Below are positions 33,660 through 43,200 of a stretch of 45,059 nt of DNA, in pieces. The translations under genes and the position numbers were made by a program. Position 1 is the stretch's first letter, and every line of letters starts with the position of its first letter. The notes beneath the pieces were generated by a model that did not search any database, was not told where the DNA came from, and saw only the letters and a list, made by a program, of their open reading frames with translations. Origin of the DNA: Nitrospirota bacterium (lineage in GTDB: Bacteria; Nitrospirota; Thermodesulfovibrionia; Thermodesulfovibrionales; UBA6898). Where the stretch lies: contig JAKAHR010000029.1 of NCBI GenBank assembly GCA_021825365.1, positions 1 to 45,059 of the forward strand, given 5' to 3'.

Positions 33660-35601
33660 TCAGGAAAGGCCGGTCCTGCATGCCCTCCCGGCCCGCCTTG
33701 CCGCATTCCTCGGCCGGTTCAGACTGAGGTCGATCCTCATCGGCGGCTTTACAATACTCATGATCGCCAGCATCGTCGTCGTGGTGATCGCAAAGTGGGG
33801 CGAGGAGCATTCCCTCAGTCTGATGAACAGGTTCATCAGGGTCGACAACGTGATATCAGACCTCTGCCTGAAGAGCACCACCGCGATGACAAGCGCCCGC
33901 CGCAACGAAAAGGACTTTATCCTCAACTACAAGGAATTCGGGTTCGACGAGGCCAGGTCCAGATATATCACACGGGTTCTCACCGACCTCGAGGATATCA
34001 AGGGATTCATGCAGAGCATCCGGGGCATGTCTCGGGACCCGGAAATGACCCGTCTGACCGGAGAGGTAGACCGGGCGGTGGAGAGGTATAAGACCGGGCT
34101 CCTGGCCTTTGTCGACGCCTACGGCAGGAGGGGCTACTATGAGTCCGGCATCGAGGGCGGGCTGATAGCCGAGGCCCGGGCGATGGAAGACCTGCTGAAA
34201 TCAAGCGGCGACGATCTTCTTCGGGCGGACCTCCTGGCGGTGCGCCGGGCGGAAAAGAATTTTATCGAGCGCTCGCGGGACAGGGACGTCTCTCTTGCGC
34301 GCGAAGGGCTGGACCGCCTGCGTTCTCACGTTGCTGCAGCCGCCCTGAACGAAGACCTCAAGAAGAGAGTTTTGGTCCGGGCCGCAGCTTACGGCGTGCT
34401 GTTTGGCCAGTACGTCGTTGCAACCGAAGATATACGGAACATAAAAAGGGATTACCTTAAAGCGGTGCAGGCGGTGGACCCGCTCCTCGAAAAGCTATAC
34501 GTCTTGTCCCTTGACAGACTCAGGACGAGCCGCAACACGATGGAGGGAAACATACGGAGGGCGGACTATATCGTGCTCGCGACCGGATTGGCGATGATCC
34601 TGCTTTCGGCCGTCGTTGCTCTCGTGGTTTCAGATCTGATTTCGAGGTCAGTGATCGAGAGCAAGGCCTTTGCGGAAAAGATCGCTGCGGGAGATCTGGC
34701 CAGCAGGCTCACGCCCGTGGGCGACAACGAGTTATCCGCGCTGTCCACTGCCCTCAACGCGATGGCAGAATCCCTGCACCAATCCGCCTCGGTCCGCAAC
34801 AGGATAGAGGGCGAATTGAGGCAGCACCATGAATATCTGGAGGAGCTTGTGGCAAAGCGGACGGCCGAGGCGATGAAGGCAACGCAACTGGCCTCGATCG
34901 GGGAGTTGGCCGCCGGCGTCGCCCATGAGATCAACAACCCCATAAACGGCATCATCAATTTCGCGCAGATACTGACGGACAGAAGCGGGGACGACCCGGT
35001 CAGGAAGGAGATTGCCGAACGGATCATCAGGGAGGGCGACCGGATCGCCGGCATCGTATCCAGCCTCCTCGCCTTCGGCCGTGAAAGAAAATTCGAGAAG
35101 ACCTCCGTCCGTCTGGGAGACGCACTGGCCGAGATACTGCCCCTGAGCAGCGCCCAGCTCCACAAGGATGGCATTCAGCTAGTCATCGAGGGCATGGACG
35201 AAGTCCCGGAGATAACCGCAAGCCCCCAGCAGCTGCAGCAGGTCTTCCTGAACCTTATCAGCAATGCCCGTTATGCGCTGAACCAGAAATTCCATCGTGC
35301 TGATGAAGGCAAGCGGCTCGAGATCCGAGCCCAGGCTGTTGTCCTCAATGGGGTGGAGTACGCGAGGATCGTCTTTCGCGATACCGGTGCGGGGATCTCA
35401 CCGGCAGACATGGCCAGGTTGACGACACCATTCTTTACGACAAAGCCGCAGGGTCAGGGCACTGGTCTGGGGTTAAGCATAAGTCGGGCGATCATCGAGG
35501 ACCACGGGGGCGTCCTCTCCCTGCAGAGCGATGAGGGCCACTATACCGAAGTGGTCATCGACCTGCCGGTTCGACGCCTGGCAATAAAGGTCCCGGAATG
35601 A
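33649..35601 (+). CDS. HBM-like sensor histidine kinase
   Basis: A 650-residue protein from ATG 33649, overlapping the binding-protein gene by 11 bp. TM1 is at residues about 25-46 and TM2 at about 304-326. Between them is an all-helical periplasmic region with two related halves (TSARRNEKDFILNYKEFGF; AVRRAEKNFIERSRDRDVSL) like helical bimodular (HBM) sensors. Then HAMP (about 328-380), HisKA (GELAAGVAHEINNPINGIIN) and HATPase (NLISNARYAL, DTGAGIS, GQGTGLGLSI). No receiver is attached and no response regulator is adjacent. HBM domains in chemoreceptors bind small organic acids; the coupling to a PstS-like protein is unusual. Confidence 0.85.
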   Translation: MKTDQERPVLHALPARLAAFLGRFRLRSILIGGFTILMIASIVVVVIAKWGEEHSLSLMNRFIRVDNVISDLCLKSTTAMTSARRNEKDFILNYKEFGFDEARSRYITRVLTDLEDIKGFMQSIRGMSRDPEMTRLTGEVDRAVERYKTGLLAFVDAYGRRGYYESGIEGGLIAEARAMEDLLKSSGDDLLRADLLAVRRAEKNFIERSRDRDVSLAREGLDRLRSHVAAAALNEDLKKRVLVRAAAYGVLFGQYVVATEDIRNIKRDYLKAVQAVDPLLEKLYVLSLDRLRTSRNTMEGNIRRADYIVLATGLAMILLSAVVALVVSDLISRSVIESKAFAEKIAAGDLASRLTPVGDNELSALSTALNAMAESLHQSASVRNRIEGELRQHHEYLEELVAKRTAEAMKATQLASIGELAAGVAHEINNPINGIINFAQILTDRSGDDPVRKEIAERIIREGDRIAGIVSSLLAFGRERKFEKTSVRLGDALAEILPLSSAQLHKDGIQLVIEGMDEVPEITASPQQLQQVFLNLISNARYALNQKFHRADEGKRLEIRAQAVVLNGVEYARIVFRDTGAGISPADMARLTTPFFTTKPQGQGTGLGLSISRAIIEDHGGVLSLQSDEGHYTEVVIDLPVRRLAIKVPE

Positions 35602-35641
35602 TCCGTGGTGCAGCAGCCGACTGGCAGGGAGATATCGCCGA

Positions 35642-36682
35642 CTACTGACAGGCCGTAGCGCCAATTGCCGTTATCTTTGCGTAATTCTGGTCATACAGTC
35701 CTACGCAGGCAATGGTCCCTGAATTTGTTGCCGCCCCTCCGTCAAGTTGCGTGTTGCCCACCCGAGTATTTACCCCTGAACCGTTAGAGATAGTGATAGC
35801 TCCCCTGATCCGCGAATGGTTGATTTTCACCAAGCCGGATCCGGAATTATAGACGCCATAGCTGGCGGTCCCTCCCGATCCGTCAACCGTGACGTTCGTC
35901 ATCGTAGGCGAGGAGGCGTCATTTGAAACGCCATAGTTGTTCGTTCCCCCCGAGCCGGAAGCGGTGACGTTCGTCATCATAGGCGAGGAGGAGGAGTTGT
36001 AGACGCCAATGCTGCTGTTCGTTCCCCCTCCACCGCTAGCGGTGACGTTCGTCATCGTAGGCGAGGAGGAGGAGTTGTAGACGCCAATGCTGCTGTTCGT
36101 TCCCCCTCCACCGCTAGCGGTGACGTTCGTCATCGTGGGCGAGGAGAGGTAGTTGAAGACGCCAAAGTTGGAAGTTGTCCCCCCTGATGCGGCGGCGGTG
36201 ACATGTAGCATCGAAGGCGATGCTGATGAATTCACTATCGCCACCGTGTATGAACCCGTGCCTGTGTTTACCACCGTGAGGAACCGAAGCCCCGAGTTGT
36301 TGGCCCCTTTCACCGTTGCCGATTCAGTTGCGGCAGGGGAGCTTACGGCTGCTGTGATCGCCGTAGCCTCTTCTCCCGAGCCCTCGATCGAGACAAACTG
36401 CTTCATCACGAGGCTGTTTGAACCCAGGTTGTACGTCCCAGGCCCCAGTTTGATCAGGTATGGTTGAAACAGATCCGAGGGTATATTGTTAAGCGTATTG
36501 AGAAGTGCCGCCCCGTTAGCAGTAGGTGAGTCGTTTGGCTTGGGGCTAACCACCACTATTGTTCCCACATCGGTATAGTCCCCGCTGATGATGACGTTGG
36601 CTGCAAATGCCTGGGTGATTAAGAGCAGCGTGCAGATGCATGCCGCAACTCCCGTGAGTGTAAAAAAAAACCTCTCTCTCAT
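35642..36682 (-). CDS. exported right-handed beta-helix (pectin-lyase-like) protein
   Basis: A 346-residue protein from ATG 36682, which has AGGAGG six bases upstream; the longer open frame is not needed. Signal peptide residues 1-27 (ACICTLLLITQAFA). PYLIKLGPGTYNLGSNSLVM and VSIEGSGEEATAI open a beta-helix, followed by 26-residue coils of the MTNVTASGGGGTNSSIGVYN type. No sorting tail or membrane anchor is visible. Role unknown; probably a secreted or surface passenger. The leader GGAGGAACGAG is shared with the exported repeat protein at 14706. Confidence 0.8.
   Translation of the reverse strand: MRERFFFTLTGVAACICTLLLITQAFAANVIISGDYTDVGTIVVVSPKPNDSPTANGAALLNTLNNIPSDLFQPYLIKLGPGTYNLGSNSLVMKQFVSIEGSGEEATAITAAVSSPAATESATVKGANNSGLRFLTVVNTGTGSYTVAIVNSSASPSMLHVTAAASGGTTSNFGVFNYLSSPTMTNVTASGGGGTNSSIGVYNSSSSPTMTNVTASGGGGTNSSIGVYNSSSSPMMTNVTASGSGGTNNYGVSNDASSPTMTNVTVDGSGGTASYGVYNSGSGLVKINHSRIRGAITISNGSGVNTRVGNTQLDGGAATNSGTIACVGLYDQNYAKITAIGATACQ
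35963..36118 (-). repeat. 78-bp tandem coding repeat
   Basis: 35963-36040 and 36041-36118 differ at a single base. A partial third unit begins at 36119 and a diverged one precedes at about 35885. Each encodes 26 residues, one beta-helix coil. Confidence 0.9.
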
Positions 36683-36787
36683 CTCGTTCCTCCTTCGCTG
36701 AAGATGGTTAGTGTGATTTTGAGGCATTATAAGACTTCCAGGGGGAGAGAGTAAACAGCGATTTTGTGCGCCCCTGGATGGAGACAA

Positions 36788-36996
36788 GATGTGGCTTGTG
36801 TTAGAAATTCGCGAAAGTTTCAGCTCTCAATACCTGTTTGATCGTCAGTCAACCTGGCGAAAGACAACTAAGAAGTTCAAGGCGAAAGCCGGCATGCGTC
36901 GCCTGAAGCAGGCCCGATGGCAGCTGCTTCCTGCACCTGGCGGTCGTGGCGTAAGTCAGCGGCAAGCTGAGTTACAACCAGCATTCGACAGGAAGA
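36788..36996. other. no intact gene; probable insertion-sequence debris
   Basis: A 78-codon plus frame exists here but has no ribosome site or recognisable family. It abuts the IS110 remnant and is likely decayed mobile DNA. Confidence 0.35.
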
Positions 36997-37098
36997 CTAT
37001 TCAACTTTTGCATAGCGATCCATGATGCAGAGGTACATCGTTCTGGCGTGTAGATCGATACCGCAATAAAATTTGTGCTGATTGGTGTAAAATCTCAT
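36997..37098 (-). pseudogene. IS110-family transposase, N-terminal remnant
   Basis: From ATG 37098, with AAGGAGG upstream, 33 codons are read to a stop at 36997: FYCGIDLHARTMYLCIMD carries the first catalytic aspartate motif (GIDLHA) of IS110-type DEDD transposases. The rest of the roughly 300-400-residue protein is absent. Confidence 0.75.
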
Positions 37099-37127
37099 CA
37101 AGGCCTCCTTTGGGAATGGCTTTGGGT

Positions 37128-37162
37128 CCCTGAATCATACCTGTTTCGGGTATGATTCAGGG
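37128..37162. repeat. 14-bp perfect hairpin upstream of the IS110 remnant
   Basis: CCCTGAATCATACC (37128-37141) pairs with GGTATGATTCAGGG (37149-37162) over a 7-nt loop, 30 bp before the transposase start. It may be an end or subterminal structure of the element. Confidence 0.6.
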
Positions 37163-37275
37163 GGGGCCTTAATGAGTATCAAATTGTTCGACGGCGACCG
37201 GGAATATTGCCGGTTTGGTTTTGACAAAGGTCGGTGCCCCGGCAGGTCATCCGTCGCGTATCTGTAATATATCTC

Positions 37276-37304
37276 TTGATAAATACATATCAATAAGACA
37301 TACT
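37276..37304 (+). promoter_or_regulatory. vapBC promoter with palindromic operator
   Basis: TTGATA (37276-37281), 17 bp, CATACT (37299-37304). The -35 is the left arm of TTGATA-AATACA-TATCAA (37276-37293), a likely VapB/VapBC binding site for autoregulation. Confidence 0.55.
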
Positions 37305-37336
37305 AATACATATAGATTATATTGATAGGAGAATTT

Positions 37337-37534
37337 ATGAAAACCACACTCAACATAGAAGACAAATTACTTGACAGAGCATCAAAGCTGACTGGAATTA
37401 AAGAAAAAACATCACTCGTCAGGCTGGGGCTTGAAGCCCTTATCTCAATGGAAAGTAGCAAGAGACTTGCAAATCTCGGAGGGACTGAAAAAAAATTAGA
37501 CGTGATACGCCGCAGAAGGTCGGCAGGCGCGTAA
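37337..37534 (+). CDS. vapB: VapB-type antitoxin
   Basis: A 65-residue protein. AGGAGA at 37327-37332 selects ATG 37337 over an upstream in-frame start. MKTTLNIEDKLLDRASKLTG is the ribbon-helix-helix DNA-binding start of the DUF2191/VapB family, and the C-terminal part (RLANLGGTEKKLDVIRRRRS) would wrap the toxin. One base separates it from vapC. Confidence 0.87.
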   Translation: MKTTLNIEDKLLDRASKLTGIKEKTSLVRLGLEALISMESSKRLANLGGTEKKLDVIRRRRSAGA

Positions 37535-37535
37535 G

Positions 37536-37910
37536 ATGGTTCTTGTTGACACTTCGGTATGGGTCGAACATTTCCGAACCGGCAAGATTGGACTTTCAAA
37601 CCTATTGAATGAAGGTGATGTTGCTTGTCATCTATTCATCGCTGGTGAACTCGCATGCGGTAATCTTTCAAACAGAACTGAAATCCTATCTCTGTTGCGG
37701 GCGCTACCTCTGGTAAACCATGCCGACCACGGGGAGGTAATGCAATTTATCGAGAACTATAAACTAATGGGAAAAGGGCTGGGGTACGTTGATATGCATT
37801 TGATCGCTTCGGCTGTTTTATCGAAAGTCCAAATATGGACACTCGACAAAAAACTCAAAGATGTTTCCTCAAGACTGGCTTTAGACTACCAACAAACTTC
37901 GGGCAGATAA
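37536..37910 (+). CDS. vapC: VapC toxin, PIN-domain ribonuclease
   Basis: A 124-residue PIN-domain protein with all four acidic residues visible: D5 (VDTSVWVEHF), E38 (AGELACG), D86 (GYVDMHLIASA) and D104 (WTLDKKLK). VapC toxins cut tRNA or rRNA. Codon use is more AT-rich than in the core genes, consistent with a mobile module next to IS debris. Confidence 0.9.
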   Translation: MVLVDTSVWVEHFRTGKIGLSNLLNEGDVACHLFIAGELACGNLSNRTEILSLLRALPLVNHADHGEVMQFIENYKLMGKGLGYVDMHLIASAVLSKVQIWTLDKKLKDVSSRLALDYQQTSGR

Positions 37911-38199
37911 CACCGCCTTCAACCAGACGCGGAATAACCGCTGTTTGATTTTTGAATTGCTGGTTGACCGCGCTGGTTAAGGCAATCGTAATCCGGCTGA
38001 GTTACTTCCGTAAACCCTCAGCAGTTGCGCTCCTGCAGACCTATTGACTCGTCGGTGAACTCCTCAGTGCACCGGCCATAGGGACGTGCAATCCCTCCCT
38101 GGTCTTTGGCCGCCGCCCCAGGCGGCAATGGTGTCGCACAAGAAACTCCCTTCAAGGCATCGCCAAAAGGGAACGCGCCATGGCCCTCCCGGGGACGGG
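37911..38199. other. no gene seen
   Basis: About 290 bp between vapC and yedF, which end towards each other. It holds a GCCGCC-GCCCCA-GGCGGC hairpin near 38110 but no recognisable frame or RNA. Confidence 0.5.
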
Positions 38200-38787
38200 T
38201 CAGATCCAGACTACCCTTGCAAAGTCTTTCAGCCCCTCCACAACATGGTTCGTGCTGCCCCGGTGACCCACCTTCAGGCTGTCTTCGAGACCGTAGTACT
38301 TCAGGCAGGTGCCGCAGGAGTATATCTCCACGCCCATACCCGCAAGGTCTTTCAAAACCGTCGCAACCTCTTCGTTCGTGGTGGTGAGCTTCACCCCGGC
38401 GTTGAGGAAGAACATGGTATGAGGTATCTCCTTCGTCACCTTCATGGTCTCGAAAAACCCCTTGACCAGCATCTTCCCCAGCTCCTCCTCCTTGCCAAAG
38501 GCATCGCTGCCGATGATCAGCATCAGATGTTTTTCAGTCGCTTCAGAAGGCGCCGGCGCCGATGCCACGCATGAGTACCCTTTGACGATCCTGACCCGCC
38601 AGTCCCGCCCCTCTCTCCCCAGCTCGTGAAAGAATCCGCTTTTCGAAGCGAAGCGGGCAATGTTCTCGGCCGAGGTCTCGTCGTCCACGAGTACCTCCAC
38701 GCTCCCCTCCTGCATCTTCGCAAGAGCCTCTTCCGCCATCATCACCGGTTTGGGGCATCCCTGCCCCCGTGCATCGATACGCATCAT
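38200..38787 (-). CDS. yedF: YedF, TusA-DsrE fusion linked to selenium/sulfur metabolism
   Basis: A 195-residue protein. Residues 1-70 are a TusA-like sulfur carrier (RIDARGQGC11PKPVMMAEEA). Residues 85-195 are a DsrE-like domain (HLMLIIGSDAFGKEEELGKM; TMFFLNAGVKLTT; EIYSCGTCLKYYGLE) with a C-G-T-C motif. This fusion is known as the 'sulfurtransferase-like selenium metabolism protein YedF', often found in selenium-using genomes. It starts with a double ATG and follows the oxidase gene by 83 bp. Confidence 0.9.
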   Translation of the reverse strand: MMRIDARGQGCPKPVMMAEEALAKMQEGSVEVLVDDETSAENIARFASKSGFFHELGREGRDWRVRIVKGYSCVASAPAPSEATEKHLMLIIGSDAFGKEEELGKMLVKGFFETMKVTKEIPHTMFFLNAGVKLTTTNEEVATVLKDLAGMGVEIYSCGTCLKYYGLEDSLKVGHRGSTNHVVEGLKDFARVVWI

Positions 38788-38870
38788 TTTCCTCCCCTGA
38801 TCCTGTCAGTGTGTGCGTCTATTGTAGCAGGCTGAGGGCAAATGGAGGAACTTCTGCGAGAGGCGGAAGG

Positions 38871-40241
38871 TCAGGCTCGCTTATCTGCAGCCGGGAATAT
38901 CTTCCCCGGGTTAAGGATGTTCTTCGGGTCGAAGACCGCCTTGATACGCTTCATGAGCTCCATCTCGGCCGCGGGGATCTCCATGCCGATGTAATCGGCT
39001 TTCGTGAGGCCGACGCCGTGCTCTCCCGAGATGGTGCCTCCCCATTCAATCGTCTTTCTGAATATGCGGGCAACAAGATCAGAGGCCTTCTCATATTCCG
39101 TCTTGTTGTTCCTGTCCACCATGAGGTTCACGTGGATGTTGCCGTCGCCCGCGTGGCCGAAGTTTATGATCATGACGCCTGTTTCTTCGGACAATCCCCT
39201 GAGGAAGCCGAGCATGTCGGGGATCCTGCTGCGCGGCACGACAATATCTTCATTGATCTTGGTCGGCATGAGGTGATACAGGGCGGGTGAGATGGCCCGC
39301 CGGGCCTCCCATATCCTGCCGCGTGCAGCCTCATCCTCCGCCATGGTCACTTCGCCCTTCAGCCCCCTGCATATCTCCGAGATCCGTTCGGCATCTTTCG
39401 TAATGGCGGCGGGATGCCCGTCGAGCTCGATGAGGAGCATCGCCCCCGCATCCCGCGGAAATCCGACGGGCCGGTATTGCTCCACGGCGCGGATGGCTCC
39501 GCCGTCCATGAATTCGAGTGTCCGCGGCACGATGCCCCGGCCGAGAATCGCCTTCACCGCTGCCCCGGATTCCGCCGTGTCTCCGAAGATGGCAAGGAGG
39601 GTAATTACCTCTTCAGGCAGGGGAAGGACCCTGAGTCGTATCCTGGTGACAACCGCCAGCGTCCCCTCGGAACCCACGAGAAGTCTTGTCAGATCGTATC
39701 CGACAACGCCCTTTGCCGTCTTGACTCCGGTGGTGATGAGCCTGCCGTCGGGGAGGACCGCCTCAAGCCCCAGGACATAATCTTTCGTGACGCCGTACTT
39801 TACCGCCCGCGGGCCGCCCGCGTTCTCCGCGACATTTCCGCCGATGGTGCAGAAGTTCATGCTGGCAGGATCCGGGGGATAGAAGAGGCCCTGCCGTTCC
39901 AGTTCCCTCTGGAGTTTCCCATTGATCACCCCGGGCTCTACGAGGACCGTACCATTCTCCCTGTCGATCTCAAGAATGCGGTTCATCTTCTCAAGACTCA
40001 GGATGATCGCGCCTCGCAGGGGGACACTTCCGCCGGTCATGCCGGTACCGGCGCCGCGGGGCACGACATGGGTATCGTGGGCAAAGGCATAGGACATGAT
40101 CGTCGAAACGTCTTTGGCGTCGTGCGGCCAGACAACCGCAGAGGGGGCTGCCTCGCGGCCTGATGCATCGAAGCCGTAGCAGGTGAGGTCTTCGGGCTGC
40201 GTGGACACCCTGCCCGGAAGGAGTTCTGAAAGTCCTTTCAT
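38871..40241 (-). CDS. glcD: FAD-linked oxidase, GlcD/D-lactate dehydrogenase type
   Basis: A 456-residue protein. FAD-binding PCMH domain (VVPRGAGTGMTGGSVP; PPDPASMNFCTIGGNVAENAG; RLLVGSEGTLAV) and the C-terminal oxidase domain with NFGHAGDGNIHVNLMVD and ISGEHGVGLTKADY. It oxidises a 2-hydroxy acid such as glycolate or D-lactate; the substrate cannot be told from sequence. The iron-sulfur subunit normally paired with GlcD is absent, so it may act alone or use a distant partner. Confidence 0.88.
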   Translation of the reverse strand: MKGLSELLPGRVSTQPEDLTCYGFDASGREAAPSAVVWPHDAKDVSTIMSYAFAHDTHVVPRGAGTGMTGGSVPLRGAIILSLEKMNRILEIDRENGTVLVEPGVINGKLQRELERQGLFYPPDPASMNFCTIGGNVAENAGGPRAVKYGVTKDYVLGLEAVLPDGRLITTGVKTAKGVVGYDLTRLLVGSEGTLAVVTRIRLRVLPLPEEVITLLAIFGDTAESGAAVKAILGRGIVPRTLEFMDGGAIRAVEQYRPVGFPRDAGAMLLIELDGHPAAITKDAERISEICRGLKGEVTMAEDEAARGRIWEARRAISPALYHLMPTKINEDIVVPRSRIPDMLGFLRGLSEETGVMIINFGHAGDGNIHVNLMVDRNNKTEYEKASDLVARIFRKTIEWGGTISGEHGVGLTKADYIGMEIPAAEMELMKRIKAVFDPKNILNPGKIFPAADKRA

Positions 40242-40273
40242 CCTGATCTTCCCGATGGGGGATGGTCGTGCTG

Positions 40274-43200
40274 TTACGTCGGCATCTCTTCCAGCTGCAT
40301 CGAGATGACCTTCGACACCCCGGCCTCCTCCATCGTGATGCCGTACAGGTGCTGGGCTACACTCATGGTAGTCCTGTTGTGCGTCACAACGATAAACTGG
40401 GTCTCGCTGGACAGCTCATGGAGCATCCGGGCATACCGTTCCGTGTTGGACTCATCCAGGGGGGCGTCCGCCTCGTCGAGGATGCAGAGGGGCGTGGGCT
40501 TTATCAGGAAACTCGCGAACTGCACCGACAGGGCGGTCAGGGCCTTCTCGCCGCCCGACAGGAGGTTGATGTTCTGGAGCTTCTTGCCCGGCGGCTGCAC
40601 AACGATGTCGATGCCGGATTCCAGGATATTCTGTTCGTCGGTCAGGACAAGCTCCGCCTTGCCGCCGCCGAAGAGACTCCGGAAGACCTCGCCGAATTTG
40701 GCGTTGAGCGCCTCAAAGGCGTCCCGGAGCTTCTTCCTGGTGGTGCTGTTGATCTTCGTGATCGCCTCTTCGAGCTCGGCTATGGACCGGGTCAGGTCTT
40801 CCTGCTGTTTGGTCATGAACTCGTACCGGCTGCGCAGTTCCTCATACTCCTCGAGGGTGCCGAGGTTCACCGGGCCCATCTCCTGGATCTTGGTGCGCAG
40901 CTCGGTCAGCCGCTCCTCTTCTGCGGGCTCGATTTCCCGGAGTTCCACCTCTTCTATGGCGCTGCCGTAGTTCGTCTGTATGTGGTCAGCCAGGTTGTCG
41001 AGTCTCATGCGGTGCTCGGCCTTCGCCACATCAAGCTCCGCTATCCGCGATGACAGGCCTCCCGCCTGATGGCGGAGCGACTTCAGTTCATGCTCGACCG
41101 TCATCAGATCCGCATTCTCCCGGTCAATCTCCTCCTTGCGCCGTGAGATGTCCTGCCGGAGCGTGTCCGCCTCTGCGACCAGCTTCCGCAGTCTCCCCTC
41201 CTGCTCAAGGATCTCGTTCTCCCGCTGGGTTATGCGCTGCAGGACGGATTCGGTTTCAGCGACAAGCTCGGTCTTCTTCTGTCCCAGTTCGTCAAGCGCC
41301 TTGACCGAGGAATCGATCTCATTCCTGATCGCTTCCATCCTCTCACGATTGGACGCGGTGACAAGCCGCAGGTCGGTTACTTCCGCACGGTACGACTCGA
41401 TCTCGGACTTCTTGAGGCTTATCCCTTCCTGCAACACCTGGGCCTCGGCCTCGGCAAACGCTTTCTTCGCCTCGGCTGCCTGGACATTCTCCTCGATGCC
41501 CTTGATGAGGCTGCCAAGGGTCGCCTTCTCCCTCACAATCTCTTCGAGTTCGAGGGTGAGATAGGAGAGTTTTCTGTTGATCCTCTCCTTGTCTTCGACA
41601 TAATTGTCTACCGTGAGCTTCGAAAGGGATATCTCCTTTTCGATGCCGTGCAGGGAGGTTTCGACATCCCGCACGCCTGTCTCCCTTGCGGCGATGCTCG
41701 CATGGATCGTCTGGATCTCGCCATTAAGCCGCTCTATCTGGCTGCGCTTGCCTTCGAGAGATTCCTCCAGCTCCCGGATCTCCCGCTTGCGCTTGAAAAT
41801 GCCCCTGCCCTCGCCGGTGACCACCGCTCCCGAGGGTTCTATGACGTCGCCGTCGGGGGTTACGTAGGTATAGGCCGCATCAGGGGCTGCAAGGGAAAAG
41901 GCCGCATGAATGTCCCGCACCACGAGGATACCGCCCAGGAGGTTCTCTGCCACCTGGGCAAAACCTTCCTTCACCCGGACAAAGTCCAGCGCCCTGCCGA
42001 TGACGCCTCCCGGCACCTGCTGCTGGGTGCGGGATGCCGGAGGGGCGACCGTAATAAATGACGTACGCGCCGCGCCAGCGGCCTTGAGTGACGATACGGC
42101 TTTTTGCAGGTCATCGAGGGATCCGAGGATAAAGGAGTCAGCCTTTTCGGACAGCGCCGCCTCCACCGCCTTTTCGTATGCGGCCTCAACCTCGACCACA
42201 TCAGAGAGCGAGGCGAGAAGTTTCACGCCGGCCCCGGCCGTGATCACGTCAGCCGAGGGGCTGTCGAGAACGATCTCCCTGAGGGAGTCTAGCCGGGAGG
42301 AGGTGGACGCAAGATCTTCACGGGTATCGGAAAGGGATTTCATGAGGCTGTCGAGCTTCTCCTTCGACCCGGCGAGTTCCCGCAGGATCACTTCCTTTTT
42401 TTCCTTGAGAAGCAGGGCCTCGTTGTTGCTGTCGTGGATACCCGATTCAACGCTGCTGATGGAAGTCTCGATTCCCGCGAGTGCCTTGCGGGCCTCATCC
42501 GACTCGCGGATCGCCGCGGCCTCACGCCGCTCCAGCGCCTCGAATGCCGTCTGCTGCCTGCCCAGGTCGTTCCGGTGGCCGCTGATGCCTTCGGTGATCC
42601 GGAATATCTCCCGCCTCTGATCCTCGACCCGCTCTTCTTTTTCCGCCAGTTCCTCTTCAACGGACCGGAACTGCTCGGTCTTCTCCCTGAGGATGGCCGC
42701 ATGTGACTCTATCTCCGCAGAAAGCCTCTCGCCGTTGAGCCTGAGTTCTTCGCACCGGCCGGCAAGTTCGCTGCTGCGCGTATCCATCTCGACCGACTGC
42801 ACCTGGAGTTTTGAGCGGTATTCACCGAGGTTGTCGATGTCGTTTCTCCCGACCGCGATTCCCCGCTCGATTTCAGAGATCTCGCGCTCCAGGGACTGGA
42901 AATTGTCCTGGATGAGTTCAAGGGCCTTTTCCCTCTCAAGAAGAGCGATCCTCCTGGACTCGGTCCTGTTCTCGATATCGGAGACCTCGGCGGTGACCAC
43001 CGCCTCCTTCTCCTTGAGACTGCCGTATTCTTCGAGGATGCTGCCGAGGGAATCATTGATCTGCTGGTATTCACGCCGCGCCAGCTTCAGCTCGATCGCA
43101 TGCATCTCCTGCGAGAGCTTCTGGTAGCGCTCGGCCTTCTTCGCGAGGCGGTCGAGGATATTGATCTGCTTCTTCACCTCGAGGATGATGTCGTTGATGC

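Noticed and set aside
38086..38574. Plus-strand frame opposite yedF
   Set aside because: It is antisense to a clearly conserved TusA-DsrE gene and low in recognisable protein features.
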